Part shown: one piece after another, positions 35,561 through 45,775 of the stretch
Layout: every line of letters starts with the position of its first letter
How positions within the stretch are numbered: the stretch's first letter is position 1
Assembly: GCF_027887165.1 (NCBI RefSeq)
Contig: NC_077227.1
Span: forward strand, 73,495,110-73,559,109
Direction: 5' to 3'
DNA: 64,000 nt
From: Monodelphis domestica
Taxonomy: Eukaryota; Chordata; Mammalia; Didelphimorphia; Didelphidae
Notes under the pieces: generated by a model
Told to the model about the DNA's origin: nothing
The model's database searches: none
What the model saw: the letters and a program-made list of their open reading frames with translations, nothing else
Made by a program: the position numbers and the translations under genes

Positions 35561-36555
35561 GTGAAGGGAGTCTGTGTATAAAAGAGGAACTTACTAGAAT
35601 AAGAAAGGGTTGTCCTGATGAAAATCACCAGTTCAACATTTCCTTATAAGGAGAATTTATAGGCTACTTGAATGCTTTATGGGGTTTTTGTATCCCTATG
35701 CAATTCCATGAATGTTTTGTGTATATGCATTCCCTATAGCTATGGGCTATCCTACCCATATGCATTGTAACCTTGACTGCCTTTTTGGGAGCTAAGACTG
35801 TTATTCACATCTGAGAATATATAAGCAATAGTCATACCTAAGCAGCATTAGGAGAATTTCCTGTTATAAACTGAAGATGGATTCTACAAGCCAAAGTCTT
35901 CCCTTTTTGGGTCAACTCCCAAGAGCAAACTTTATCTGTTAGCACAAAGTTTTAGTGGTTCTGGGACTATGGGTATTAGACTAAGAAATAAGTATATAAG
36001 CCTGACATCCCAAGTGAAAAATGATGCATAAACCCCTAACAGCTGTAATCACACAGATATCATTACAGCATTTCTCTGTCCCCATCTATCAAGCCTCCAA
36101 AAATGGAAATGTCTTAGACTAATTTTTCTAGAGGTTCTGGCCAAGGTCTGTTAGAGCCAACAAGTAGGTACTGACTGTTGTTTCAGGAGACATCAAGACT
36201 TATTGATCTTAGAGGTAAATATTGACTAAGGTGAAACTAAGGTCAATACTTGTCTCTTGGAACAATAAGTCTTAATGTTCACTAAAACCTGCAGGCATGA
36301 CACATAACAATGTTGTGTATTGTGAGTTTGACCCCAGAGTTCTTATTGGGAGTAGAGGCCCACAAGCATTGTCCCGGGCCTGACCAGTTCTTTCCAATCT
36401 AATTTGTCTTCACCAATGTACTTTGCTCTGCATAACTGACAAATTTCTGAAAGACTGCATGCAAACTAAATGTTTCTAAATAAAATGCCAATTAAAATGC
36501 ACTGAGGGATTTCATGATGAAAGAAAATACATCAAAATAATTTTGTTAAATAAAG
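35561..36555. other. Unassigned block containing an 89-base hairpin
   Basis: About 1 kb with a TATA-like 'aagtatataagcctg' (about 35990) and 'aaataaaatgcc' near 36478-36490, so an old LTR is possible, but I see no convincing ends. The hairpin at 36190-36278 is described among the findings. Confidence 0.35.
36190..36278. other. Inverted repeat with 37-base arms
   Basis: Arms at 36190-36226 and 36242-36278 match at about 30 of 37 positions around a 15-base loop. The outer halves ('aagacttattg' and 'caataagtctt') are perfect. Confidence 0.7.
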
Positions 36556-36559
36556 AATT

Positions 36560-37880
36560 CTTTTTAAAAAATTTTTATTGTTTCTTGATTTTTCATGAAA
36601 TTATTAGTTTCTAGATGGTCAATTCTGGTTCTTAAGACCTGGTTTTCCTCTGTTAGTTTTTGGTTCTCCTTTTTCAATTGGCCCATTTCTCCTTGCATCA
36701 CTTTCCTTTCTCCTTGTATCACTTTCATTTCTTCTTGCATCACTTTCATTTTTCTTCCTCACTTTTCCTCTGCCTCTCTTAATTGGTTTTTGAAGTCTTT
36801 TTGAGTTCTTACAGACTCTGTGTCCAATCCACATTTTTTCTTTTGCATGTTGCATGTGTTTCCATTGCTTTCCCTGTCCCCTTTTATGTCTATAACTTAA
36901 TTTTTGTCTCCATAAAAATTTTTTAGAGTTAGGTGCTTTTTTGTTGTTTGCTCATTTTCCCTATCTTATTATAGGTAGGCTCTGTTTTCTGGGAAGTTGG
37001 GGTACCCTTTTAAACTTCAGTTCTTCCTTAATGCTATTTGCTGATTATTGTCTGGGTTGTTACTAGTTTACCAGATGGTCTGAAGGCTGAGAGCTCCAAG
37101 AGCCCCCATCTCCTTGCTGATTCAATTAACCCTCAGGATGCTGATAGATTTCCTCAGGCTATGGTGCAATCTTTTGAACTCACTCTGAATGTGATCAGGT
37201 CAAGGGCTAATCAAATTTTAGCCCCAGGCTTAGGCTCACTGTTTTAACCTCAAGGTGTTCTTGATTCAATCAGGCATACCCTTGATTGCCCTGTCCTAGA
37301 GCTCCATTCTTAGTTTTGGCAAAAAGATCAAGTGGGTGTGATCCCCCTGAGAACAGTGTCCTCACCCTAAACCCTGGATTATGTCCTCATCTGAAGCCCA
37401 GAATGGGATTCGTGGCTTCCTCTGGGCCCAAATGGATCGACTCCCTTCATCCCAGATTGCCTTGCGCTGGGACTCCAGTCTTTTCCACAGATTGAAATTT
37501 CAAGGGGTGTGAGTTGTCTTGGACCACTATTTGCCCAGGTAGGATCTCAGGGTCTGAATGTTAGTTAGAACTTAAATTTGGAACCTGGTAAGCACATGTG
37601 GGGTGGGGAAGCAGGGTTGTGATTTGCTCTTGGCTTGCTCTTCACTCCCTGCTATAGCTTCCTACTAACTCTGCTCCTCTCTCACCTCAGTTGCCCAGAT
37701 GGTCTTTGTCTACATTTTGGGTTTTTCTTTTCTTGACGGTTGTTTCACTCTGTCTCCTTGTTGGTTCTTCCACTCCTGTATTCTTTTTGTGGCAATATTT
37801 TATTCTCAGTTGGAGAGGATTTTCATGGTGAAATAGAACTGCAGCCCTAGTTACTCCTCTATCTTGGCTCCACCCTCTGG
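36560..37880 (-). mobile_element. L1 5' end: 5' UTR plus start of ORF1 (coiled coil)
   Basis: On the minus strand the element starts at about 37880 with 'ggtggagccaagatagagga', the typical L1 5' start. A GC-richer 5' UTR of about 0.9 kb follows, then the start of ORF1. The frame at 36564-36749 encodes a coiled coil with near-tandem heptads (MKVMQEE, MKVIQGE, RKVMQGE), then LKKENQKLTEENQVL and TRIDHLETNN. The upstream part of ORF1 (about 36750-36955) is in another frame with stops, so ORF1 is dead. The copy ends within the coiled coil at an A/T-rich stretch. It is sense to VSTM4. Confidence 0.75.
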
Positions 37881-37910
37881 GAGTATCTCTATTTTTTTTT
37901 TTAAATTTTA

Positions 37911-38189
37911 AGACTGAGTCTCTATCTCATCAATTCTAGAAAGTATAGGAGACACTCAAGGGCCTGATCTCACTACTTTTCAACATGGAAACTTTGACTG
38001 GCTCTACTTGTAAGCTTAGGCTGATTCATCCTTTCTTAGGCAACATGACAGCCTGATGCTCTTGGAGGCTCATCCTATGAATGCCAGATGTAATGTGCCT
38101 GCTGCATATCAGGACTTTTGAGCTTAAGAGATTTTCTAACCTCAGCCTCCCTGCTCTCTAGGATTATAGGAATGTACTACCATGCCCAG
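37911..38189 (-). pseudogene. RN7SL: 7SL (SRP) RNA retropseudogene, near full length
   Basis: 7SL RNA is the scaffold of the signal recognition particle. The plus strand shows the reverse complement of 7SL in order: 'cctgatctcactac', 'actttgactggctctacttg', 'catcctttcttaggcaac', 'cttggaggctcatc', 'cctcagcctccct' and 'aggattataggaatgtacta', ending 'ccatgcccag'. The alignment with human 7SL from memory is nearly gapless over the centre. Its 279 bases compare with about 300. A minus-strand A-tail follows directly (about 37891-37910), as expected for an L1-mobilised retrocopy. Divergence is substantial, so it is old. No Pol III upstream elements can be assumed. Confidence 0.85.
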
Positions 38190-38806
38190 ATAAAAAATGA
38201 ATTTTTCATAACAAATAACTATTTGGAATCCTATGATCCCCTGATTTATCTTTCATGTAAATATTTTCATACATTGTCCTTACCTAAAGAGGCAAAGAGG
38301 TAAATAGAGGTAAAGTAATTAAAGTTTAAGCAAATATACCTGAAACTAGGATTATTATTTCTGAAAATGTGTTTTTGATACAAATCTTAAGTAGTTGGGA
38401 ATCTGAGTAAATTCTATTTTAATATTCCATTCTTTCAAAGAGGTAAAAGCTAGCTTTACCTTAGATGGAGAGAGAAACAAAGACACAAGGAGACACAGAG
38501 AGAAAGAATGTGAATGTGTGAATATGTGTGAATAGGGAGCTAAATTCAGGGTCAGAATTCAAGCCTTGTGTCAGAAAGAATCCCATTTGGATATGAGACA
38601 GATGCTGTGACTCAGAAAACCAAGGAAATGTGACAAGGATCATATCAGAAGATAAGGGCAGCCACTGTCTTAGAAATGCAATGATGGAAAAAGAATAACT
38701 ACCATTTTGATAATATTTCTAAGTTGATAAAGACACCATTTACTTCATTAAAAACACTCTGAGAGCTTGATGATAAAGATGAAAAATGAGAAATAACAAT
38801 ACTCAC
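38190..38806. other. No recognised repeat
   Basis: Intron sequence between the 7SL copy and the VSTM4 exon. A GA/GTGAAT-rich patch lies at about 38465-38535. Confidence 0.45.
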
Positions 38807-38868
38807 CAAGATAACTTTTCTTTGTGGTTTCAGCAACTTTGGTTTATGGAAAGCATTAGCTATTGGAG
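38807..38868 (-). CDS. VSTM4: VSTM4, penultimate coding exon (62 bases)
   Basis: The acceptor is 'ttctttctctag' above 38868 and the donor is a strong GTGAGT at 38801-38806. With one base carried from the previous exon it encodes APIANAFHKPKLLKPQRKVI plus a final Leu, matching the human segment APIAPTFHKPKLLKPQRKVT. It is a basic, lysine- and proline-rich part of the cytoplasmic tail. The entry phase (one base carried in) and exit phase (0) agree with both neighbours. The change from Thr-Leu to Ile-Leu near the end is the kind expected between eutherian and marsupial orthologues. Confidence 0.96.
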
Positions 38869-39252
38869 CTAGAGAAAGAAAGAAAAAAATAGTCTGTCAA
38901 CCTCACTTAGGAGTTTGAGAAAACACAGTTATCACTCCAGACCATACCCTCCTTTGCTCTGATTGGACAAATATTCATAGGAACAAGTATGACTCTTTAT
39001 TAAGCCATTGTATCCCTCAATCTGCCATTTCAGATGGTTTTATTATCCTAAAACATACAGGATACACCATCTTATCAACTTCTAAATTCAATATGGAAAC
39101 TGTTTCCATAATGAACGTATACAATAAGGAAGGGAAGAGCAGAGATATACACATTGTGTACAAAAGAAATAAATTAGCATTTATGTCAGAATCATGCTGA
39201 CAATTCAGCTTACAAATTTACAATTCAGTTTACAAGCAATCCTGTTTACAAT

Positions 39253-39329
39253 CCATATATCACATTGTGAAAAAGGGAGGTTATGGTATGCTTTCTATAA
39301 TCTCCCTTTTTCACAGTGGTGATATCTGG
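39253..39329. other. Near-perfect hairpin (about 32-bp stem, 12-base loop)
   Basis: Arms 39253-39284 and 39297-39329 pair along their whole length with one mismatch, one bulged base and two positions that become G:U pairs in RNA. The core 'tgtgaaaaagggag' pairs with 'ctccctttttcaca'. The size and loop suit a pre-miRNA; a palindromic MITE remnant is the main alternative. Either strand folds; the minus strand would be transcribed with VSTM4. Confidence 0.75.
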
Positions 39330-40901
39330 AAAGTGGGTTTCTCCTATCCTAACTTCAAATAGTACTAGCTCTGGAATTGACCAGGAGAGCATTTGTCTAT
39401 CTACATCTTCATTTTTATTCAATCAGAATTCTAGTCTTTCCTCAGAATATACTGAAGGAAATAATATTGATAACTTTATCTAATAACTAAGAGCTTTAAC
39501 AAAACACATAGAACTTAAAACTTTTCAAAATACTTTCACACACATAACTGATCTCCACAGAAATCCTCTGTAGAATGTCAAGCATATTATCCCATTTTGT
39601 TAAGTCAGATGTGATTCTATCAATATAAGGAACTTCTAGCATAAAAACTACCTTTCTTGATGCATATCAGCAACACATCTGTCTTAAAGACATGACTATG
39701 CCATAGAAATGTCAGAGAATCACAGAGGCACAAGCTTTAGAGATGCAAAGCCTCTTAGAAGCAACCCCCTCATTTTAAATACATGGAAAATGAACTACAG
39801 AGTGACTAAGTGACTACGCTCATGGGCTAGTAAATGCCTTATATAGATTTGAACCCAGGTCTTCCAAATTTCAAAGCCAGGCTTCTGTATATTAGGTCAT
39901 GTTGTTTTGATTTTTTGTTTTAAGAATTAGAAAACTAGTGTTCTAGAAATTAAGCTAATTTTCCTTCATCACAAAATGAGTTAGGCTCAAAGCCAAACCT
40001 AAAGCTCAGGTGTCTTGTCTCCCTGAGTCCCAGAGTCTCTCCACAAAAACTAAGTGTAATATCTCTAACGCATTTGGTATGAGAAAAACACAGTATAATA
40101 AAATACAGAAGGCTAAGGCCACTTCAGACTTTTAAGTTCTGAAGTTTCCACCATCATGAAGTGGGAAAAGGCAAAAGCAAACTCAAGCAGCTCTCCAATA
40201 TTCATTCAGCTTTTTAACTGCCTTTCTTCTTCCCTTTTGTTCATGTCCTTATTGATCTAATGGCTAGAATAAAGTTTAGGGACTGTCTAGGGATGATGTT
40301 GGTTCATTTGATAATTTTCTACTTTTTCTGACTGTTACATTACCATTATTACTCATTCAAGACCAACATGGGACATTTAGTCAAACCTTCATTTTGGGAG
40401 AGACATATTTTCTAGAAGTAATTATTAAGGAAAATTTGATGTACTGTAGTAGAAAGAATTCTGGAAGATCTGAATTCAAATCCTTCTTCCAACATTTAGC
40501 AGCACTATAATCATGAGCAAGTCACGTAACTTTCTGAGCTAAGGACAGCTTTCAAAGAGTATAAGTTAGAGGCAGGTTATAATATGCAGAGGAGGAGGGA
40601 ATTCCCACCTTGGTTGAAATTACAGCTCTTTTACAAGAATTAAGCAACCATGGAGATAATTATAAGTATTATAATACCATAAACCTCAGTTTCCTTATCT
40701 ATCTGGTTGATTAATGACTTTAGGCCTTAATCCCACAAGGTTTTCCTGAGGTTCAAAGGAGGTTCAAAGCCCTTTGCAACCTTTAAGGAGATATGTACAT
40801 TGTAGTTATTGTTATTAATATTATTGAAGTATCAGTATATTTACCACAGACCTTTAATCTATGGCTTCTGCATCCTTTCTTTCAATTCATTTTAAAAATA
40901 T

Positions 40902-40907
40902 TTTATT
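40902..40907 (-). promoter_or_regulatory. Intronic AATAAA downstream of the read-through stop
   Basis: If the donor at 41004 is skipped, the VSTM4 frame continues for 13 residues (GTERNMNLHKLKA) to a TAA at 40964-40966. This AATAAA follows about 57 bases later on the minus strand. A moderately GU-rich stretch ('ggtctgtggtaaat') lies further down. Intronic polyadenylation is possible but unproven. Confidence 0.35.
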
Positions 40908-41004
40908 AATCAGTGCTTCCTATGTACTCATAGGAAAAATTCCAAACTAGTTTTCAGGGTTTTTTATGCTTTGAGTTTGTGAAGATTCATATTCCTTTCA
41001 GTAC

Positions 41005-41111
41005 CTTTGGCAGGAACAGCAGGAGGGACATCAGGCTTCTCTTTCCTCTTCTTGGCTTTTTTTGGTTGGAGAGGAGACAAGCTTGTCACACTGGTAACTG
41101 TCTCCCCTGAG
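41005..41111 (-). CDS. VSTM4: VSTM4, cytoplasmic-tail exon (107 bases)
   Basis: Acceptor 'tttcgtttcacag' above 41111 and donor GTACTG (40999-41004), which is weaker than the others. One base completes a Ser codon, 35 codons follow, and one base is carried out (1+105+1). It encodes SGETVTSVTSLSPLQPKKAK then KRKEKPDVPPAVPAK, matching the human tail closely. Features are a Ser/Thr-rich start, a polybasic KKAKKRKEK stretch and a proline-rich VPPAVPAK. About 50 bases upstream in the transcript begins a 0.7-kb pyrimidine-rich tract (41160-41870). Long ORFs read on this strand through that tract are low-complexity artefacts. Confidence 0.96.
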
Positions 41112-41159
41112 CTGTGAAACGAAAGACACCTTGTGAAACCCCAGAGCAGCCAGTCATGA

Positions 41160-41870
41160 ATAAGAAGCAAACAGGAAAAAAAAAAGACAAAATGATTGGA
41201 AGACAAAGAAGATGAAGAAAGAGATAAGGAAACAGAGACAGAAAGGAAAGGAGAATAGAGAGAGAAAGGAGACAGACAGTAGAAGAGAGAGAGGAAAATG
41301 AGAAAGGAGAGAACAAAAGAAAGGGGAGATAGAAGGGAAGACAGAGAAACAGAAACATGGAGACAGAAGAGAAAGAAGAAAGCAAGAGAAAGAAAAAGGA
41401 GGGAAAAAAGAGAAAAATAAACAGAAACCAAAAGATATAAAAAGAGAAACAAAAGGCAGAGAGGATGGAGAGAGTAATTAGAAAGAAAGGAGAGAATAAA
41501 AAAAGAAAGAGAAAAAGAGAAGAGAGAAAGAAGGGAAAAAGAGGAAGGAGAAAAAACAAATATACACAAGGAGATGGAAGAAAAAGAGAAAGTTGAAAGA
41601 GAGGAAGAAGAAAGTATAAAAAAGAGGAAAAGAGAGATAATGGATAGAGGATAGAGAGAAAGATGAGGGAGAGAATGAATGAATAATTAGCAGAAGAAAA
41701 AAGAAAAAGACAAGAAGAGAGAAAAGACTAGAGAGAGGAAGGAAACAAAGGAAGGAAAAAGAAGAATGAAAGAACAGGAAAAGGGAGAGAGAGAAAGTCA
41801 AAGAAATAGACAGGGAGAAGAGAGGAAAAGGAGGAAGAAAGGAGAGAAGTGAAAGAGACAAATAGACAAT
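41160..41870. repeat. Long purine-rich (GA)n-like tract
   Basis: About 710 bases almost entirely of A and G (AGAGA, GGAAAG, GAAGAAAG units) on the plus strand, so C/U-rich in the VSTM4 pre-mRNA. It ends about 50 bases before the 3' splice site of the exon at 41005-41111. Confidence 0.95.
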
Positions 41871-42179
41871 AGGCAGACCCTATTTCTATACCTGTTTTCC
41901 CAGCAGTGTGACTGAACCTGTTAGATTTATGCTAAAAAACTAAGAATCACAAATATCTTCCATTTCTCCCAAAGGAGGATTAGTTTCCTACTCATCTTGT
42001 GGTATGCCCTGATGAAATACAGAATCCATTGTTTTACATTTTGTCCCACCTCTTATGCCCCACCATCTGCTTTGTGTCTTTCTATAAGGAACAGTAACTA
42101 TACCACCCATGTGTCCTTAGGGAAACTTTTTTTTAATGCTTAAGCTTTGTATAATATTTCAGTGACAAAATCATCTGAT

Positions 42180-42905
42180 TTGATCTTCAAAACAACCCTG
42201 TCAGATAGTACAACTATTATTATTTCCCCATTTTAGAGAAGAGGAAAATGAGGCAGGTAGCTCATAGCACAGCCAAGACTCTAGTCTGTGTCCTCTGACT
42301 TATAGTATAGTCAATTACTGTAATGAGGCACATCTATTAAAGAAGAGGGGCTCAAAAAGATTGAGTGAAGGATAAAGTAATCCAAAGAATGAGACGATTG
42401 ACTTAAGAACTTGCCTAAATGAGCTTTTCAACTCAGTTTATTCCCCAATAGTCTAAAGGCATTCACTATTAATCAAATCCAATGCTCTAATACAAAAATT
42501 GACTCTGGAATCAGAGGACCTAGGTTCAAATTCTCCCTCTAATGATTATTACTTGTGTGATTTTTGGCAAGTCAATTAGTCCTGAGTCCTCAGTTTCTCT
42601 ATGTACAAAAAAGAGAGGATTAGTCTAGATGGTCCCTTCCTATTTTATTATCCTATTCATGACTCAGATCTACCATTTACTACTACATTTACAAGTTCAT
42701 GAGTTTGGGGAAAAGTGCCGAAATTTTCTGAGTCAACTTCCTCTTCTGAAAAATGGGGAAAAAAATAACAATATTGGCACTCTGTCCTTCACAGGACTGA
42801 TGTGTACAGTCAAATAGAGTAGGTAAAGCTCCTTTGAAGCTAGAGAGCTATACACTAATATAAGCTTTCATTGTTTATTCTTATCATCACCATTACTAAT
42901 TCTAA
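42180..42905. repeat. Cluster of MIR/CORE-SINE relics
   Basis: Antisense MIR 42180-42325 ('agaggaaaatgaggcaggta'), sense SINE 42480-42660 ('gaggacctaggttcaaattc', 'gattagtctagatggtccct') and a further sense piece at about 42690-42905 ('tcttctgaaaaatggggaaa'). Confidence 0.55.
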
Positions 42906-43499
42906 GATATGATGCCACTAAAGTCCTACACTGATGCCTAATTATGGACCTATAGGGTTTCAGTCAGGATCATTGGACTTAAGGATGCCCTTGGGTTCTC
43001 AAAAGCTTTGTCTGTAAACCCTGGCACAGTCCACCAAGCTGGAAAAACTTTGAGCACAGGCCTAGTGACAGATTACAAATCTGTTAACATAGGAATGGCC
43101 TGGGCAGGTTGTAGAGAGGTTCTTCCCCTTCCCTTGTTAGTTACAGAGTGGGTGTATTATTTAGATGAAACAACTATCAAAAACCAGTTGCTAAATCAGA
43201 AAGGGTTTGTAGCACGTACAAAATTACAAATTGTTATCATACTGAGATCTGATTAATACTGTTCTCCATCAAATTAAATGAAAAAATTAAACAGTGTAAA
43301 GTTAGTTCAAACACTTGATTGGTGTTAAGAAATCAGACACAGGCAGCACTAGCAAGTTAGCATTATTAGTAGAGCTTAGATACACAGCCAAACTAATGCT
43401 TTGCAACATAAATTTATTCAGCAGGCATTTACTGAATATTTTTATGTAAACAGTATCCCATTAAACATGCGACTATGAATGAACTAAATGGATGCATTT

Positions 43500-43880
43500 A
43501 TCATTGATTACATCCTCCAAATTCCAGCCAAACTGTCCTGTTTGCTCTTCACTATTCATGATATCCCAGCATCTACTTATGTTCCTTTGCACAGGTTGTG
43601 GCTCATATCTGGAATTATATTTCTTCTCACTTCTGCCTCTTGGAATCCCTAGCTCTTGTTACACTAATGAACCTCCTACATGAAGCCTTTCCTGATCCAT
43701 CTCTGCCCCAATTAGCTAGTGTTTACTTTGCACATAGTTCGTATGTGCTGCTTTATATACAATCTATCCCTCCAGTAGAATGTAAGCTCTTTCAGGACTG
43801 GAACTGGTTTGTTTCTGTCTTGGTATGTAGCACAATCTGTGGCACATAATAGATACTTATTAAATGCTTTTTGAATCAAA
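43500..43880 (+). mobile_element. L2 LINE 3' end
   Basis: 'ctcttggaatccctagctct', 'catgaagcctttcctgatcc', 'agaatgtaagctctttcagg' and 'gatacttattaaatgctttt'. Confidence 0.85.
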
Positions 43881-43914
43881 TGTTATCATTATTTCTGTAT
43901 TGATTGTGAAAAGA

Positions 43915-44150
43915 AGAGAATGTAAGAGAAAGAAAAGGGAAGGGAGGGAGGAGAGAAGACAAAGGAGAGAGAAAGAGAAATTAGGAAAAGGGGGAAAGGG
44001 AAACAAGTTGAATTAGATGATGTCTATAGTCTTTTCCAGTTCCAAATCTATAATCCTAGGAGATTCACACTTCTAAAATGAGGGCACTAGACAAGATGAT
44101 GGCTAAATTCCTTCTGGCTTCAACCAGATTAAATTATGATTCCCCCACCA
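43915..44150. repeat. GA-rich patch followed by two CORE-SINE 3' tails
   Basis: 43915-44005 is AG-rich. 44012-44070 ('ccagttccaaatctataatc') and 44075-44145 ('ctagacaagatgatggctaa') are consecutive SINE ends. Confidence 0.55.
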
Positions 44151-44859
44151 TAGAAATCCTATGAGTTCTGATTTCTGGATTTTGCTGCCATTCTAAAGCA
44201 GCCAGGTGCACAATCGAACATCAAATGGGCACACAATCCAGATCGTTATCCTCAGTGCATCTTAGTTCCTCCACTGAAACAACAATACTTGTGAGTCTAT
44301 TTGGCTGACAAACAACATGTCTTTGTGTCTTGAATTTCCAATAAAAGGGAAGTGATGGTGTTATCTTAGTGCCAAACTGTGGTATTATGTCCCTGACAGG
44401 AAAGAACAAACTTCTATGGAGCCAGCAAATCTGAGGAAGTTGGGAAAACATGCATGGATGGAAACTCCCTGAAAATGAGGGTGCTTGGTTAGCTGGAGAG
44501 AACTGCTATTTGTGGGTAGCTTATTTTTAAACATCATTGCCTTATGTTTCTTTTGCCCTGGGCTGGGAAAATGCCAACACATTCCATATCCAGGGGGCTT
44601 GCATTTGTGTGGTAGAAAAAGGCCTTCAAGGATTCCTTCTAAATACTCAGTATTTTCCATTCCAGAAGAATGTGAATTGCTTTGTGCCCCATTTCTCCAA
44701 ATTCTGAATGAACATCCTTATCATTCAACTCTAGTGTAGTATAGAAACGAGGAAGACTCCTCCCATCCAAACAAAATCTGGTTTGCCTTCCATATTCTCA
44801 AATGATATCCATAAAAATAATCATAATGATGAAGATGGTGACTCACATTTTTAAACCCT

Positions 44860-45055
44860 TATCTTCTGTCTTGGAATGAATACTTTGTATTGATTCCAAG
44901 GCAGAAGAGTGGTAAGGGCTAAGCAATAGGGGTTAAGTGACTTGCCCAGGGTCACACAGTTGGGAAGTGTCTGAGGCCAGGTTTGAACCCAGGACCTCCC
45001 ATCTCTAGGCCTGGCTCTCAATCCACTGAGCTACACAGCTGCTCCTGACTCATAT
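44860..45055 (-). repeat. WSINE1/MAR1-type SINE, antisense, well preserved
   Basis: 'gattccaaggcagaagagtg', 'gacttgcccagggtcacaca', 'aggacctcccatctctaggc' and 'caatccactgagctacacag'. It is among the best preserved SINEs here. Confidence 0.85.
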
Positions 45056-45164
45056 TTCTAAGGTTCTGTCAGTTTACAAGATATTTCCCTAAAACTATTG
45101 TGAACTGTGAGAGCTCCAGTGCTATATACATCATAGCAATTTTTTTAAATGATATATGAAGTGT

Positions 45165-45775
45165 GGAGGTAGTGTGGGTTAGAGCACTGAGCTTGGTGTC
45201 AGAAAAACCTGGTTCAAATCATCTTCTATTTAGTGTCTGGGAGTCCACAGGCATATGTCTTATCCTCTTTCTGCTTTGGACAACCCCCTCGGATTTATCT
45301 ATCAAGTTTTAGATGAACTCTAATCTCTTGGTAAGAGGAATGACCACACCTAAAGTTACATAGGACAACAAAATCACAAATGCTCTGAATATGAGTTTAA
45401 GAGTTCTTTGAGAATAGACCACATTGCAATTAGCCAATGTGATGGAAAAAGAGATGGACTTGGAGTCATGAGACTTGAACTTTGTAATTCAAGTAAGACA
45501 GTTTAGCCTGAGTCTGTTTCTTCATCCATAAAATGGGGATAACACTGTTACTTAGGACCTCACATGGTCATTGTGAGAAAATCACTTTGTAAACCTTAAA
45601 GTAATGTAGAAATATGAACTAACATGAACTAAACAATTCTTGAGGTACCATGGAAAAGAGATAGAGTGCTAGGCTCAGAATCATCAAGAGCCAGGTTCAA
45701 GTTCCAATTCTAAATTGCCTATGGACAAGTGAGCAAGTCATTTAGTCACTTAGTGTTACACAAAACCCTCTAAGC
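45165..45775 (+). repeat. Three sense CORE-SINE relics
   Basis: 45165-45290 ('cagaaaaacctggttcaaat'), 45430-45625 ('ttcttcatccataaaatggg', 'tcattgtgagaaaatcactt') and 45645-45775 ('caagagccaggttcaagttc'). Confidence 0.55.

Larger units (their letters stand above)
5771..38806 (-). other. VSTM4: VSTM4 last intron (about 33 kb)
   Basis: Bounded by donor GTGAGT (38801-38806) and acceptor AG (5771-5772) on the minus strand. I found no further VSTM4 exon inside. The content is repeats, listed separately, and single-copy sequence. Confidence 0.85.
38869..41004 (-). other. VSTM4: VSTM4 intron (2.1 kb) with a hairpin and SINE relics
   Basis: Bounded by GTACTG (donor, 40999-41004) and AG (38869-38870). 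It contains the hairpin at 39253-39329, an antisense MIR relic at about 39715-39905 ('gatttgaacccaggtcttcc'), and a sense CORE-SINE at about 40440-40835 ('gatctgaattcaaatccttc', 'cctcagtttccttatctatc'). Confidence 0.85.

Noticed and set aside
38080-38189. Alu-like text ('cctcagcctccct', 'ggattataggaatgtacta'), suggesting primate contamination
   Set aside because: The similarity continues through the 7SL-specific central region, which Alu lacks, and the flanks are marsupial. A 7SL retropseudogene explains it.
40964-41569. 201-residue ORF on the minus strand, the longest in the window
   Set aside because: Most of it is Leu/Ser/Phe-rich translation of the pyrimidine tract. Only its last part is real, as the VSTM4 exon 41005-41111, bounded by good splice sites and human similarity. 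The related ORFs at 41086-41559 and 41478-41861 are the same artefact.
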